DNA from: Scatomorpha gallistercoris
GTDB lineage: Bacteria; Bacillota; Clostridia; Oscillospirales; Oscillospiraceae
Length of the DNA: 24,731 nucleotides
NCBI GenBank assembly: GCA_018713005.1
Contig: DVFX01000110.1
Coordinates: 1-24,731 of the forward strand
Direction of reading: 5' to 3'
Shown here: positions 5,956 to 13,838 of the stretch, piece after piece
Numbering within the stretch: the first letter of the stretch is position 1
Layout: every line of letters begins with the position of its first letter
The notes under the pieces: model-generated
What the model was told of the DNA's origin: nothing
The model's database searches: none
What the model saw: the letters and a program-made list of their open reading frames with translations, nothing else
Translations under genes and position numbers: made by a program

Positions 5956-6321
5956 ATGGAACTGCTCATAGACTGTTTGAAGGCCTTCGCCGTCGGCGGC
6001 GCGCTCTGCGCGCTGGGCCAGGTGCTCATAGATTTGACGAACCTCACCCCGGCGCGGATACTGACACTCTACGTCATCTCCGGGGTAGTCCTCGGCGCGC
6101 TCGGGCTGTACGGCCCCCTGGCCGACTGGGCCGGAGCCGGGGCAAGCGTGCCGCTGACGGGCTTTGGGAACACTCTGGCCAAGGGCGTCCGCGAAGCCGT
6201 CGCGGAGAACGGAGTGCTCGGAGCCTTTACCGGCGGACTGACCGCCTCCGCAGGCGGCGTCACCGCGGCTATATGCTTCGGCTTTCTCGCCGCAGCGGTG
6301 TTCCGTCCACGGGAAAAGTAA
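5956..6321 (+). CDS. spoVAE: Stage V sporulation protein AE (SpoVAEB type)
   Basis: 121 aa, very hydrophobic, with membrane segments at about 8-26, 38-56, 60-75 and 95-116. Family landmarks are GALCALGQVLID, LTPARILTLYVISGVVLGALGLY, and the SVPLTGFGNTLAKGV loop that typifies SpoVAC/SpoVAEB membrane channel proteins. It acts with SpoVAC and SpoVAD in DPA transport across the inner forespore membrane. I chose ATG at 5956 because it has GAGAGG upstream and matches the usual family start; an upstream in-frame ATG lies inside spoVAD. A bidirectional terminator follows immediately. Confidence 0.95.
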   Translation: MELLIDCLKAFAVGGALCALGQVLIDLTNLTPARILTLYVISGVVLGALGLYGPLADWAGAGASVPLTGFGNTLAKGVREAVAENGVLGAFTGGLTASAGGVTAAICFGFLAAAVFRPREK

Positions 6322-6357
6322 AAAATGCCCGCGGCATACAAGCGCCGCGGGTATTTT
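6321..6357. terminator. Bidirectional intrinsic terminator between spoVAE and ybjQ
   Basis: The stem 6326-6335 with 6344-6353 (10 bp, one G-T pair) is flanked by A5 on the left and TTTT on the right. It therefore ends transcripts of the convergent genes from both directions. Confidence 0.88.
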
Positions 6358-6362
6358 CCTGC

Positions 6363-6683
6363 TCAGTCGCAGACTACGGCAGTGCCGGAGGCGCTGACCA
6401 TGAGCATGCCGTTGTTTGTACCTACGACCTCATAGTCCACGTCGACGCCAACGACGGCGTTGGCGCCGATGTTTTCGGCGCGGTGGCACATCTCCGCCAG
6501 AGCCTCGTTGCGGGCGTTCTGCAGCTCTTCCTCATAGCCCTGGCTGCGTCCGCCGAAAATGTCGCGGAAGCTGGCCCCGATATCTCGGAACATGTTCACG
6601 CCGGTGATTACCTCGCCGAACACAATCCCGCAGTACTCGCGTATGCTGTGGCCTTCAACAGTGTTGGTTGTGGTGACAATCAT
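6363..6683 (-). CDS. YbjQ / DUF74 heavy-metal-binding-like protein
   Basis: 106 aa. It matches the YbjQ family from start to end: MIVTTTNTVEGHSIREYCGIV, the conserved GEVITGVN block, a helical RDIFGGRS-x-GYE-x-EL segment, then AENIGANAVVGVDVDYEV and a final hydrophobic strand (MVSASGTAVV). Structures of the family are pentamers; a heavy-metal-binding role is proposed but no function is established. The start at 6683 has AGGAGG seven bases upstream. It is followed directly by the bidirectional terminator and has its own promoter at the end of tatD, so it can be expressed independently. Confidence 0.93.
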   Translation of the reverse strand: MIVTTTNTVEGHSIREYCGIVFGEVITGVNMFRDIGASFRDIFGGRSQGYEEELQNARNEALAEMCHRAENIGANAVVGVDVDYEVVGTNNGMLMVSASGTAVVCD

Positions 6684-6727
6684 GATTATCCTCCTGATTT
6701 CGACATAAAATTCGCGCGGTTAACTAT

Positions 6728-6755
6728 ATAATACCGTCCCGTCGGTATTTGTCAA
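6728..6755 (-). promoter_or_regulatory. ybjQ promoter overlapping the tatD stop codon
   Basis: On the minus strand TTGACA (6755-6750), a 16-bp spacer and TATTAT (6733-6728) form a good vegetative promoter. Its -35 contains the tatD TGA stop (6754-6752). The spacer and the -10 edge hold a perfect inverted repeat, AATACCG (6730-6736) and CGGTATT (6743-6749), which could be an operator. Confidence 0.65.
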
Positions 6756-7519
6756 GTGTCCGGCAGCCCGAAGAGCCGCCTTGCGTTTTCGCTTGTAATT
6801 TCGGCGAGCTCTTCCACGCCGACGCCCTTGACTCCTGCGACGGTTTCGGCTATATATTTTAGCTTTGTCGAGTCGTTGCGCTTGCCCCGGAACGGAACCG
6901 GAGGCAGATATGGGCTGTCCGTCTCGAGAAGTATGCGCTCGAGCGGCGTAATTTCCAGCACCTCCAGGGCTTTTCTGGCGTTTTTGTACGTCACTGGCCC
7001 ATCAAAGCCCAGATACCAGCCTCTTTTCAGCAGTTCCTCCGCCATCTCGCGGCTGCCGGAAAAGCAGTGGAACACGCCGCGCAGCTTGGGATAGCGCCCC
7101 GTTATGCTCAGGCAGTCGGCGTGGGCCTCCCTGTCGTGGATTATGACGGGTTTGTCCAGATCAAGGGCCAACTCCAGCTGTGTCACGAACATATCGTACA
7201 TAATTTCCTTGTGCTCTTTGTCCCAATAGTAGTCGAGGCCAATCTCACCTATGGCCACGCACTTGGGGTGCTCCGCCAGCCGGCGCACCGTACCCGGCGA
7301 GTACATGTCCCAGCTCTCCCACTCCTCGGGCTGCCAGCCCGCCGCCGCGTAGACGAATGGGTACTTCTCTGCAAGGCCCAGGGCGGCGAGAGAGCTGGCC
7401 TCGTCGCAGCCCGGGTCGATGACGGCCTCTATGCCCTCGCCGGGCAGCAGCGTAAGCAGCGCGTCTCGGTCAGAGCTGAATTTCTCGCTGTCGTAGTGCG
7501 CGTGGGTGTCGATAAACAT
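6752..7519 (-). CDS. TatD family metal-dependent hydrolase
   Basis: 255 aa, the usual TatD length. The metal-binding and catalytic motifs of the amidohydrolase-like TIM barrel are all present: MFIDTHAHYDS (His-x-His at the start), IGEIGLDYYW (metal Glu and signature), IIHDREAH, GVFHCFSG, and the C-terminal LLETDSPYLPP with the catalytic Asp. TatD proteins are 3'-5' DNA/RNA exonucleases in several bacteria; the name does not imply Tat secretion. GAGGTGAGG just before the ATG at 7519 decides the start over two earlier in-frame ATGs. It is divergent from the ligase-like gene. Confidence 0.95.
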   Translation of the reverse strand: MFIDTHAHYDSEKFSSDRDALLTLLPGEGIEAVIDPGCDEASSLAALGLAEKYPFVYAAAGWQPEEWESWDMYSPGTVRRLAEHPKCVAIGEIGLDYYWDKEHKEIMYDMFVTQLELALDLDKPVIIHDREAHADCLSITGRYPKLRGVFHCFSGSREMAEELLKRGWYLGFDGPVTYKNARKALEVLEITPLERILLETDSPYLPPVPFRGKRNDSTKLKYIAETVAGVKGVGVEELAEITSENARRLFGLPDT

Positions 7520-7574
7520 GTCCTCACCTCGAAATTTCATCGTATCTATTAAACCACACCCTCGAGTATAGTGC

Positions 7575-7614
7575 AAGTTGCCAAATTGCTAAAGTTGCCA
7601 GGCTGTGCTAATAT
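7575..7614 (+). promoter_or_regulatory. Direct repeats and possible promoter upstream of the O-antigen-ligase-like gene
   Basis: AAGTTGCCA occurs at 7575-7583 and 7592-7600 with a degenerate copy (AATTGCTA) between them, giving three near-tandem 8-9 base units. TTGCTA (7586-7591), a 17-bp spacer and TAATAT (7609-7614) form a weak promoter whose start would be near 7621. The repeats may be regulator half-sites shared with the divergent tatD. Confidence 0.4.
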
Positions 7615-8892
7615 ATGGGTATGAAGAGCAAAATGTGTACATTAACCGACAAATATATAGCATTTATGCTGTTTGTTTTTCCGCTGTGGCTGTCCCCCGG
7701 CGGGTACACGGACATCACTCGCTGGAAGTTCGCGTTCTTTGCAGCCGCAACGTCAATTTGGGCCGTTTTGCTCGTATTTTTTGCCGTCAAAGAAAGGATG
7801 CCCCCGCGTCTGCCCCGCTGTTTCACTGTAACCGTCCTGCTCTTCCTCGGCTGGGCCGCGCTCAGCGCCGCCCTCTCCGGCTACGGGGCGCGGACGCTGC
7901 TGGGTTACCACTATGACGGGCTGATTCCACTTGCTCTCTATGCCGTCATCCTGCTCGGCTGCGCTGGGTACGGCGAATTTCACAAATATTATGTCTACTT
8001 ATTGGGTGCATCCGCCGCACTCTGCTGCCTGCTCGCCCTCGTCCAGCTCATGGGGTACAACCCGCTCGGGCTATATCCGGAGGGCATGGACTACTACGAT
8101 TCCGGCGTGTCATATACCGGAGCTTTCCTCGGAACGCTGGGAAACACGAACATTCTCGGCGCATTCCTCTGTATCTCCTGCCTGCTGACCGGCTTTGCGG
8201 CTCTCCATTACGGAGGACGCGACCTGTTTCTCCTGCTCCCGTCGGCGCTGTGCGCGCTCGTCGCTGTGCTGTCCAAGTCCGAGGCCGCGCTGCTTGGAAT
8301 AGCCGCCGGGGCGCTGATAGGCATACCGTATTATGTCTACCTGTATTCATCACGCAAGCCTGCGTTTATTTTTCTCGGCTGCGAAGCCGCCCTGCTCATT
8401 GCCGGGCTCGCGCTCGTGTATTTCGCGGCGCCCGCGTCCGGCACGCTGTATGAGCTGCACGAGATCCTCCATGGGCGCATAAGCGACAGCTTCGGCTCGA
8501 GCCGCATCGCAATCTGGCGCGAAGCCCTGCGTCTCTTCGCTGAAGAGCCGCTGACCGGCGGCGGGCCGGGTACCTTCGGCCTGCGCTCCACGCTTGAGTT
8601 CTCGCGCTATGTGGCAGAGACCGGCATGACGCTCACCACCCGGGCCGACAACGCGCACTGCATGCTGCTCGGCTATCTCGCCGACTTAGGCATACCCGGT
8701 GCTTTAGCCTATGCCGCGCTGTGCTTCGGCATTCTGCGCCGTGCGGCAAAAAGCGGCTTCCCCGCGCTTTTCCCCGCTCTGGCCGGCTATCTCGTCCAGT
8801 CACTTTTCGGACTTGGAACTTGTTTTATTCTGCCCATAGTCTGCATATTTTCCGGACTATCTGTAACTGATAGCCGCAATTTACATGTATAG
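7615..8892 (+). CDS. O-antigen ligase / Wzy-like polytopic membrane protein
   Basis: 425 aa with about ten to eleven hydrophobic segments and a larger extracytoplasmic loop between about 280 and 345. That loop region holds the family landmarks GSSRIAIWREALRLFAEEPLTGGGPGTFG and ADNAHCMLLGYLADLGIPG, which carry the conserved Arg and His residues of the Wzy_C/O-antigen ligase superfamily. These enzymes transfer or polymerise lipid-linked glycans at the outer face of the membrane; in a Gram-positive the target would be a wall or surface polymer, unspecified here. No clear ribosome binding site precedes 7615. ATG at 7621 or 7633 (GAAGAG upstream) is equally possible, and a weak promoter would put the mRNA start at about 7621. 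Confidence 0.82.
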   Translation: MGMKSKMCTLTDKYIAFMLFVFPLWLSPGGYTDITRWKFAFFAAATSIWAVLLVFFAVKERMPPRLPRCFTVTVLLFLGWAALSAALSGYGARTLLGYHYDGLIPLALYAVILLGCAGYGEFHKYYVYLLGASAALCCLLALVQLMGYNPLGLYPEGMDYYDSGVSYTGAFLGTLGNTNILGAFLCISCLLTGFAALHYGGRDLFLLLPSALCALVAVLSKSEAALLGIAAGALIGIPYYVYLYSSRKPAFIFLGCEAALLIAGLALVYFAAPASGTLYELHEILHGRISDSFGSSRIAIWREALRLFAEEPLTGGGPGTFGLRSTLEFSRYVAETGMTLTTRADNAHCMLLGYLADLGIPGALAYAALCFGILRRAAKSGFPALFPALAGYLVQSLFGLGTCFILPIVCIFSGLSVTDSRNLHV

Positions 8893-8915
8893 TATTTGGA
8901 AGAGAGGTCTTACCC

Positions 8916-9761
8916 ATGGCAAAACTACTCTACGGAAAACCTGTGGCCGACGCCATTCTGGCAGAAGCCGCAGAACGCGCTTCGCGTCTGAGGGAACGCG
9001 GCATCGTCCCCGCGCTCGCCTTCGTGCGCACCGGCTCCAGCCTCAGCAGCGGCCAGTATGAGCGGCAGGCCCTGGAGGCCTGCGACGCCGCGCATGTCGA
9101 GGCCTACAGCGCCTTCATGCCCGACTCGTCCCGTCTCACCACCACGCTCACAAACATAAACAGGGACGACTCCATACACGGAGTGATATTCCTCAGGCCC
9201 ATGCCCGACGAGGCCGCCGAGGACTATCTGCGCAACAATCTCGACCCGCGCAAGGACATAGACGGCGTAACGCTGTCGTCCCTGGCCTCCATTTTTGTCG
9301 GGCACGGGCGCGCGTTTGTCCCCTGCCCGGCCAAGGCTGTGCTGGAGCTGCTCAAGTACTACAATGTGCCGCTCGAGGGGCGCAGGGTGCTCCTCGTCGG
9401 CTGCAGCCTGTACATGGGCAAGCCTCTGTCCATGCTGCTGCTCAGAAATGAAGCGACGGTCACGCTGTGCTCCCCCTCGGCCCCGGACCTCTGCGAGCTC
9501 TGCCGCGGCAGCGACATCATAGTCTCCGGCGTAGGCGTACCCGGCACAATCGGCGCTGACTGCCTGCGCGAGGGCCAGACCGTCCTGGACGTCGGCAACA
9601 GCCTGATAGGCAAGGGCCATGCGGGAGACCTGGACGAACAGGCTGCGCTCGCGGCCGGGGCCGACGTCGCGCCGGTCACCGGAGGTGTTGACGTCGTGAG
9701 CTACGCCATGTTGGCGCTGCACACCGTTCAGGCGGCAGAGGTGCTGCACGGCCTGCTGTGA
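8916..9761 (+). CDS. folD: FolD-family methylenetetrahydrofolate dehydrogenase/cyclohydrolase, active site altered
   Basis: 281 aa with the FolD two-domain layout: the N-terminal catalytic domain (GKPVADAI near the start, KDIDG at 113-117) and the Rossmann NAD(P) domain (VGCSLYMGKPLSMLLL at 161-176, GADVAPVTGGV at 248-258). FolD interconverts methylene-, methenyl- and 10-formyl-tetrahydrofolate. Tyr48 of the active site is kept, but the catalytic Lys four residues on is Ala52, the Gln of the V-Q-L-P-L-P motif is Leu93 (FLRPMP), and the GGVGPMT signature reads GGVDVVS. The cyclohydrolase activity may be lost or carried by other residues; this is inference from alignment by eye. GAGAGG supports the start. 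It ends at a bidirectional terminator. It could be a diverged paralogue or a lineage-specific FolD. Confidence 0.9.
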   Translation: MAKLLYGKPVADAILAEAAERASRLRERGIVPALAFVRTGSSLSSGQYERQALEACDAAHVEAYSAFMPDSSRLTTTLTNINRDDSIHGVIFLRPMPDEAAEDYLRNNLDPRKDIDGVTLSSLASIFVGHGRAFVPCPAKAVLELLKYYNVPLEGRRVLLVGCSLYMGKPLSMLLLRNEATVTLCSPSAPDLCELCRGSDIIVSGVGVPGTIGADCLREGQTVLDVGNSLIGKGHAGDLDEQAALAAGADVAPVTGGVDVVSYAMLALHTVQAAEVLHGLL

Positions 9762-9788
9762 CGGCGCCGCGTGTATGTGCGTGAATGC

Positions 9789-9818
9789 AAAAATGCTCCC
9801 CTTCCGGGGAGCATTTTT
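9789..9818. terminator. Bidirectional intrinsic terminator between folD and mreB
   Basis: The perfect stem ATGCTCCCC / GGGGAGCAT (9793-9801 with 9806-9814) has a four-base loop, A5 before it and T5 after it. It serves both convergent genes. Confidence 0.93.
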
Positions 9819-9826
9819 ATTGCCTG

Positions 9827-10858
9827 TTACCCGCGCAGCATGCGCTTTCTTGCGAAGTTGACCATGCCCTCGTCCATGTCGTTCAGCCGCGTGAGCAGCT
9901 TGCCCGCGCCGTAGGCGGAGCAGGAAACCGGGTCGTCGACAACAACGGTGCGTATGCCGGTGTCGCGTTCGACAAGGCGGTCTATGCCGTAGATGAGGCT
10001 GCCGCCGCCGGACATTACAATGCCGTTTTGGGATATGTCCGCGACCAGCTCCGGCGGTGTGCGCTCGAGCACCAGGTGTATGGCCTCGAGTATGTCGCGC
10101 ATGGGCTCGAGCAGGACCTCGGCAAGCTCGCTGGAGCTAATCTTGACGGTCTTGGGCAGGCCGGTGACCAGGTCACGGCCCTTGACCTCCTCGACGCCCA
10201 CGTCAGGCCTCGGCACGACGCAGCCTATGCTCATCTTGACCTCTTCCGCAGTCTTTTCGCCCACAAGCACGTTGTGACGGCGGCGGATGTAGCGGATTAT
10301 TGCCTCGTCGAAGGAGGCGCCCGCCGTTTTGATGCTCTCGCACTCGGCCACCCCGCCGAGCGAGACGACAGCGCACTCGGTAGTGCCTCCACCCACGTCG
10401 ATTATCATCTGGCCGTCAGGCTTCGAGACGTCGAGGCCCGCGCCGTAGGCCGTGGCGACGGCGCTCTCCACGAGATAGACCTTCCGCGCGCCTGCCTCGG
10501 TCACCGCGTCGACCACGGCGCGCTCCTCCACGCCGGTGATGCTGCCGGGTACGCAGACGAGCACCCTCGGCTTAAAGAGGCTCAGGCTGGTGACCCTCTT
10601 CATCAGCTCGCGCAGCATGGCGACAGTCATGTCGTAGTCGGATATGACTCCGCCGACGATGGGCTGTATGGGTACTATGCTCGCCGGCGTGCGGCCCAGC
10701 ATCTTCTGCGCCTCCTCGCCCACCTTTACGAGCCTGCCGGAAAACTTGTCTACGGCTACCAAAGCCGGCTCGCGCACCTGTACGCCCTTGCCCCGGGTGT
10801 ACAGCAATACGCGCGTGGTGCCCATGTCGAGGGCTATGTCTTTATCAAATATCGGCAT
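9827..10858 (-). CDS. mreB: MreB/Mbl family actin-like shape protein
   Basis: 343 aa, standard MreB length. The actin-fold motifs are visible: phosphate 1 DMGTTRVLLYTRGKGV (11-26), connect 1 near VPGSITGVEERA, phosphate 2 IDVGGGTTECAVVSLGG, and the adenosine loop MSGGGSLIYGID. MreB filaments under the membrane guide elongasome movement during wall synthesis. Phosphate 1 deviates from the usual DLGTANT. No mreC or mreD follows; a terminator does, so this is a stand-alone paralogue, perhaps Mbl-like. The upstream AAAGG is a modest ribosome binding site. The 68-bp gap from comF holds AT-rich sequence (TATTAT/TATAAA) without a clear -35, so it may be read from the comF transcript. Confidence 0.93.
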   Translation of the reverse strand: MPIFDKDIALDMGTTRVLLYTRGKGVQVREPALVAVDKFSGRLVKVGEEAQKMLGRTPASIVPIQPIVGGVISDYDMTVAMLRELMKRVTSLSLFKPRVLVCVPGSITGVEERAVVDAVTEAGARKVYLVESAVATAYGAGLDVSKPDGQMIIDVGGGTTECAVVSLGGVAECESIKTAGASFDEAIIRYIRRRHNVLVGEKTAEEVKMSIGCVVPRPDVGVEEVKGRDLVTGLPKTVKISSSELAEVLLEPMRDILEAIHLVLERTPPELVADISQNGIVMSGGGSLIYGIDRLVERDTGIRTVVVDDPVSCSAYGAGKLLTRLNDMDEGMVNFARKRMLRG

Positions 10859-10926
10859 AGTTTTACAACCTTTCTGAGCGCTAAAGGACCTCTTTTATAT
10901 AATAGACAGCGTTATGCTGATTTAAT

Positions 10927-11577
10927 CTAGTGGGCGACCGCAGCGCAGACTACGCCCTCCGCCCCGGCGAGCATCAGCGTCCTGGCGCACTCGCTCAGGG
11001 TGGAACCGGTGGTGATGATATCGTCAATCAGCAGTATGCGCTTGCCGCGCACCAGCTCCGAATCTATGACCTCGTAGGCCCCGGATATGTTGGCTCTCCG
11101 CTCGTCTGCGGACTCGGTTCCGCTCTGCGGGGCTGTGTTGCGGTTTTTGCGCAGGGTCTCGACAGCCACGTCGTCCAGCTCGAGCGCCGCGGCCAGCGCC
11201 AGCAGCATGGCCTGGTCGTAGCCGCGCTCGCGGAGCCGCTTCTCGGACAGCGGCACCCAGGAGATGAGGTCGTACTTGCCCGTCAGGCACTCGCGTACGC
11301 TCTCGGCTATGAGCCGCCCGAACAGGCGCGAATACACCGTCTTGCCGCCGAACTTGTAGCGCAGCAGGGCCTCGCGCACTTCGTCGTCCTTGTACGGCAG
11401 CGGCGCGCACATCACGTCCACGAAAGTGCACGGCTCAATGAGAGGCGGGCGCCTGAACGGCAGCGTGTCCGCACACTTCGAGCACATGCCGCTCTCGCCC
11501 GGGCGCAGCCGCTTGCGGCAAAACGCACATCTCGGCTCAAACAGCAAATCCAGTATACCATCGGAGAGCTTTCCCAT
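10927..11577 (-). CDS. comF: ComF family phosphoribosyltransferase-like protein
   Basis: 216 aa. The N-terminus has a C-x2-C-x11-C-x2-C zinc finger (Cys17, 20, 32, 35). The C-terminal half is a type I phosphoribosyltransferase fold with the PRPP loop ILLIDDIITTGSTLSECA (about 181-198), and VPLSEKRLRERGYDQA is the typical ComFC middle block. ComFC is needed for DNA uptake in transformable Firmicutes; in other bacteria its role is unclear. AGGAAGGGG precedes the ATG. It lies 23 bases after recD2 on the same strand, a common pairing that suggests shared DNA-processing work. Confidence 0.93.
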   Translation of the reverse strand: MGKLSDGILDLLFEPRCAFCRKRLRPGESGMCSKCADTLPFRRPPLIEPCTFVDVMCAPLPYKDDEVREALLRYKFGGKTVYSRLFGRLIAESVRECLTGKYDLISWVPLSEKRLRERGYDQAMLLALAAALELDDVAVETLRKNRNTAPQSGTESADERRANISGAYEVIDSELVRGKRILLIDDIITTGSTLSECARTLMLAGAEGVVCAAVAH

Positions 11578-11600
11578 GATTTAACCCCTTCCTGTCAGGC

Positions 11601-13838
11601 TTACCGCTGAGCTTCACTATTCTCCGCTTCACGCAGCCGGATGCGAAGGCCGCTGTAACGCCTGGACTGTATGTGGTTGTCTATCATCTTCTGGGCCTCG
11701 TTCTCGTCCCCCGCCGCTATTAGCAGCTCCCTGGCGCGGGTCACGGCGGTGTACAGCACGCCGCGCGTCATCAGGCGGGGCGCGCCGGGCTCTATTGCCA
11801 GCACCACGGCCCTGTACTCGCTGCCCTGGCTCTTGTGTACGGTGATGGCCCAGGCGTGCTCAAGCTCGACCAGAGCGTCGAAGCTCATAGCGGCGATGCG
11901 CCCGTCAAAGTCCACGGTCAGCGTCTCGTTTTCGGCGTCAATGGCCAGGATGTAGCCGATATCCCCGTTGTATATGCCCGCTCCCGTCTCGACCGGGCCG
12001 CCGGACACCGGCTCCTTTCTCCATATCATATCATAGTTGTTGCGAATTTGCATCACCCTGTCGCCCTCTCTGAAGGTGACAGGGCCAAAAATTTTCTCGT
12101 TTTTCCCCTTGGACGGCGGATTGAGCACCGCCTGCAGGCGGCGGTTGAGCTCGCCGGTGCCAGCCTCGCCCTTGCGCGTCGGGCTGAGCACCTGTATCTC
12201 CTCGCTGGGTATGCCCATTTTCACCGGCAGCCGCACCGAGCAGAGCTCGGCTATCGTCTCCGAGCACTTGACGGGGTCGGACCGCCGCAGGAAGAAAAAG
12301 TCGCCCTTGTTCTCGGCCAGGCGCGGGTGGCGCCCGGCGTTTATCTCGTGCGCGTAGGAGACTATGCGGCTCTCCCCGGCCTGGCGGAAAATCTCCGTCA
12401 GGCTCACGGCCGGAATCACGCCGCTCTTGAGTATGTCGGCGAACACACGGCCCGGGCCTACGCTCGGCAGCTGGTCGGCGTCGCCCACAAGTATGAGCCT
12501 CGCGTCCTCGGGCATGGCCTGCAGCAGCGCGTCCATAAGTATTATGTCAACCATCGAGCACTCGTCCAGCACGACGGCGCCGCACTTGAGCTTGTTCTCG
12601 GCGTCGCGCGCAAACACAACGCGCTCTCCGTTTTCGGAGAAGCCCGCGCCCAGCAGGCGGTGTATGGTGGATGCCTCGCGGCCGGTTACCTCTCCCATGC
12701 GCTTGGCGGCGCGGCCCGTGGGGGCCGTGAGCAGCGTGTCGACGCCCATTGAGTCATATACGGCGAGTATGGCGCGCAGCGACGTGGTTTTGCCCGTACC
12801 GGGGCCGCCCGTGAGGGCCATCACCCGGCTGTTGGCCGCGAGTTTGACCGCCTCGCGCTGCTTCGGCGCGTACTTGACGGAGCGAAAGGTCTCCAGCGAG
12901 TCGATGAGCTTGTCCACGTCCGTCTCAGTCATGGGGACGGAGGTCATCTTCAAGAGGCGCTCGGCCACGCGGGTCTCGGCCTCGTAGAGCTCGGCGAGAT
13001 AGGTGACGTCACGCCCGGATAATTCCGTGCGCACTATGTCGCCGCTCTCCGCCAGGGCGTCGACAGCGGCCTTGACCGACTCGAGCTCCACGTCTATGAA
13101 CTGCGCCGTGGCGGCGCAGAGCTTGTCCGTGGGGATGAAGCAGTGGCCGTTGCCTGAGTTGTGCCTGAGCTCGAAAATTGCCGCGGCGCGCACGCGCATC
13201 GGGCTGTCATAGCTGCCGCCCATGCCGAGGGCGAGCCTGTCGGCCTCGGCGAAGCTGCCGCCTATGTGCGGGGCGGCGATTATGTACGGGTCCTCCTCGA
13301 GGACGGACATGGCCTCCTCGCCGTAGAAACGGTAGAGCCTGACGGCCAGTATGGGCTTGAGCTCGTGCGAGCACAGGAACTCCATCAAGCGGCGCAGCAG
13401 CGCCTGGCGGCGGAAGTCGCGGCTTATGCGCAGCGCCTTCGCGTCGCCTATCCCGCGCAGAGCGGCGAGCTCATCCGGGTGGTTTTCCAGCACGTCCAGC
13501 GTCCTGTCGCCGAACTTGTCGACTATCACGGCTGCGGTGGCGGGGCCTATGCCCTTGACGGCATGACCGGCCAGGTAGGCGTATATGCCCTCCTTTGTGC
13601 GGGGCAGGCTGCGCTCGGCGTACTCGCACTTGAACTGCCGGCCGTGGTTCGGGTGGGTGACCCACTGGCCCATGATGTGCAGCTCCTCGCCCGGATATGC
13701 CGAAGGCAGCGTGCCGACTACGTTCACCGTCTCCCCGCCCTGCTCCTCCAGGCGGAGCACGGCGTAGCCGTTTTCTTCATTTGTATAGATAACGGAGGCT
13801 ATCTTGCCGTACAGCTCCTGTAGTTCTTCTTCCTGCAC
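11601..13838 (-). CDS. recD2: RecD2-type ATP-dependent DNA helicase (SF1B)
   Basis: 745 aa, typical for RecD2. In order: an N-terminal OB-like domain, helix-hairpin-helix segments (IGPATAAVI about 97-105, LRGIGDAKAL about 127-136), Walker A GGPGTGKTT (344-352), Walker B VVLDECSM (423-430), then VGDADQLPSVGPG, a UvrD-like C-terminal half and motif VI region AITVHKSQGSEY. It is a 5'-3' helicase acting without RecBC in recombination and replication-fork maintenance. The start is GTG at 13838, directly after the TAA of the upstream gene, whose last codons supply the AAGGG ribosome binding site. Translation is therefore coupled. Confidence 0.96.
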   Translation of the reverse strand: MQEEELQELYGKIASVIYTNEENGYAVLRLEEQGGETVNVVGTLPSAYPGEELHIMGQWVTHPNHGRQFKCEYAERSLPRTKEGIYAYLAGHAVKGIGPATAAVIVDKFGDRTLDVLENHPDELAALRGIGDAKALRISRDFRRQALLRRLMEFLCSHELKPILAVRLYRFYGEEAMSVLEEDPYIIAAPHIGGSFAEADRLALGMGGSYDSPMRVRAAAIFELRHNSGNGHCFIPTDKLCAATAQFIDVELESVKAAVDALAESGDIVRTELSGRDVTYLAELYEAETRVAERLLKMTSVPMTETDVDKLIDSLETFRSVKYAPKQREAVKLAANSRVMALTGGPGTGKTTSLRAILAVYDSMGVDTLLTAPTGRAAKRMGEVTGREASTIHRLLGAGFSENGERVVFARDAENKLKCGAVVLDECSMVDIILMDALLQAMPEDARLILVGDADQLPSVGPGRVFADILKSGVIPAVSLTEIFRQAGESRIVSYAHEINAGRHPRLAENKGDFFFLRRSDPVKCSETIAELCSVRLPVKMGIPSEEIQVLSPTRKGEAGTGELNRRLQAVLNPPSKGKNEKIFGPVTFREGDRVMQIRNNYDMIWRKEPVSGGPVETGAGIYNGDIGYILAIDAENETLTVDFDGRIAAMSFDALVELEHAWAITVHKSQGSEYRAVVLAIEPGAPRLMTRGVLYTAVTRARELLIAAGDENEAQKMIDNHIQSRRYSGLRIRLREAENSEAQR

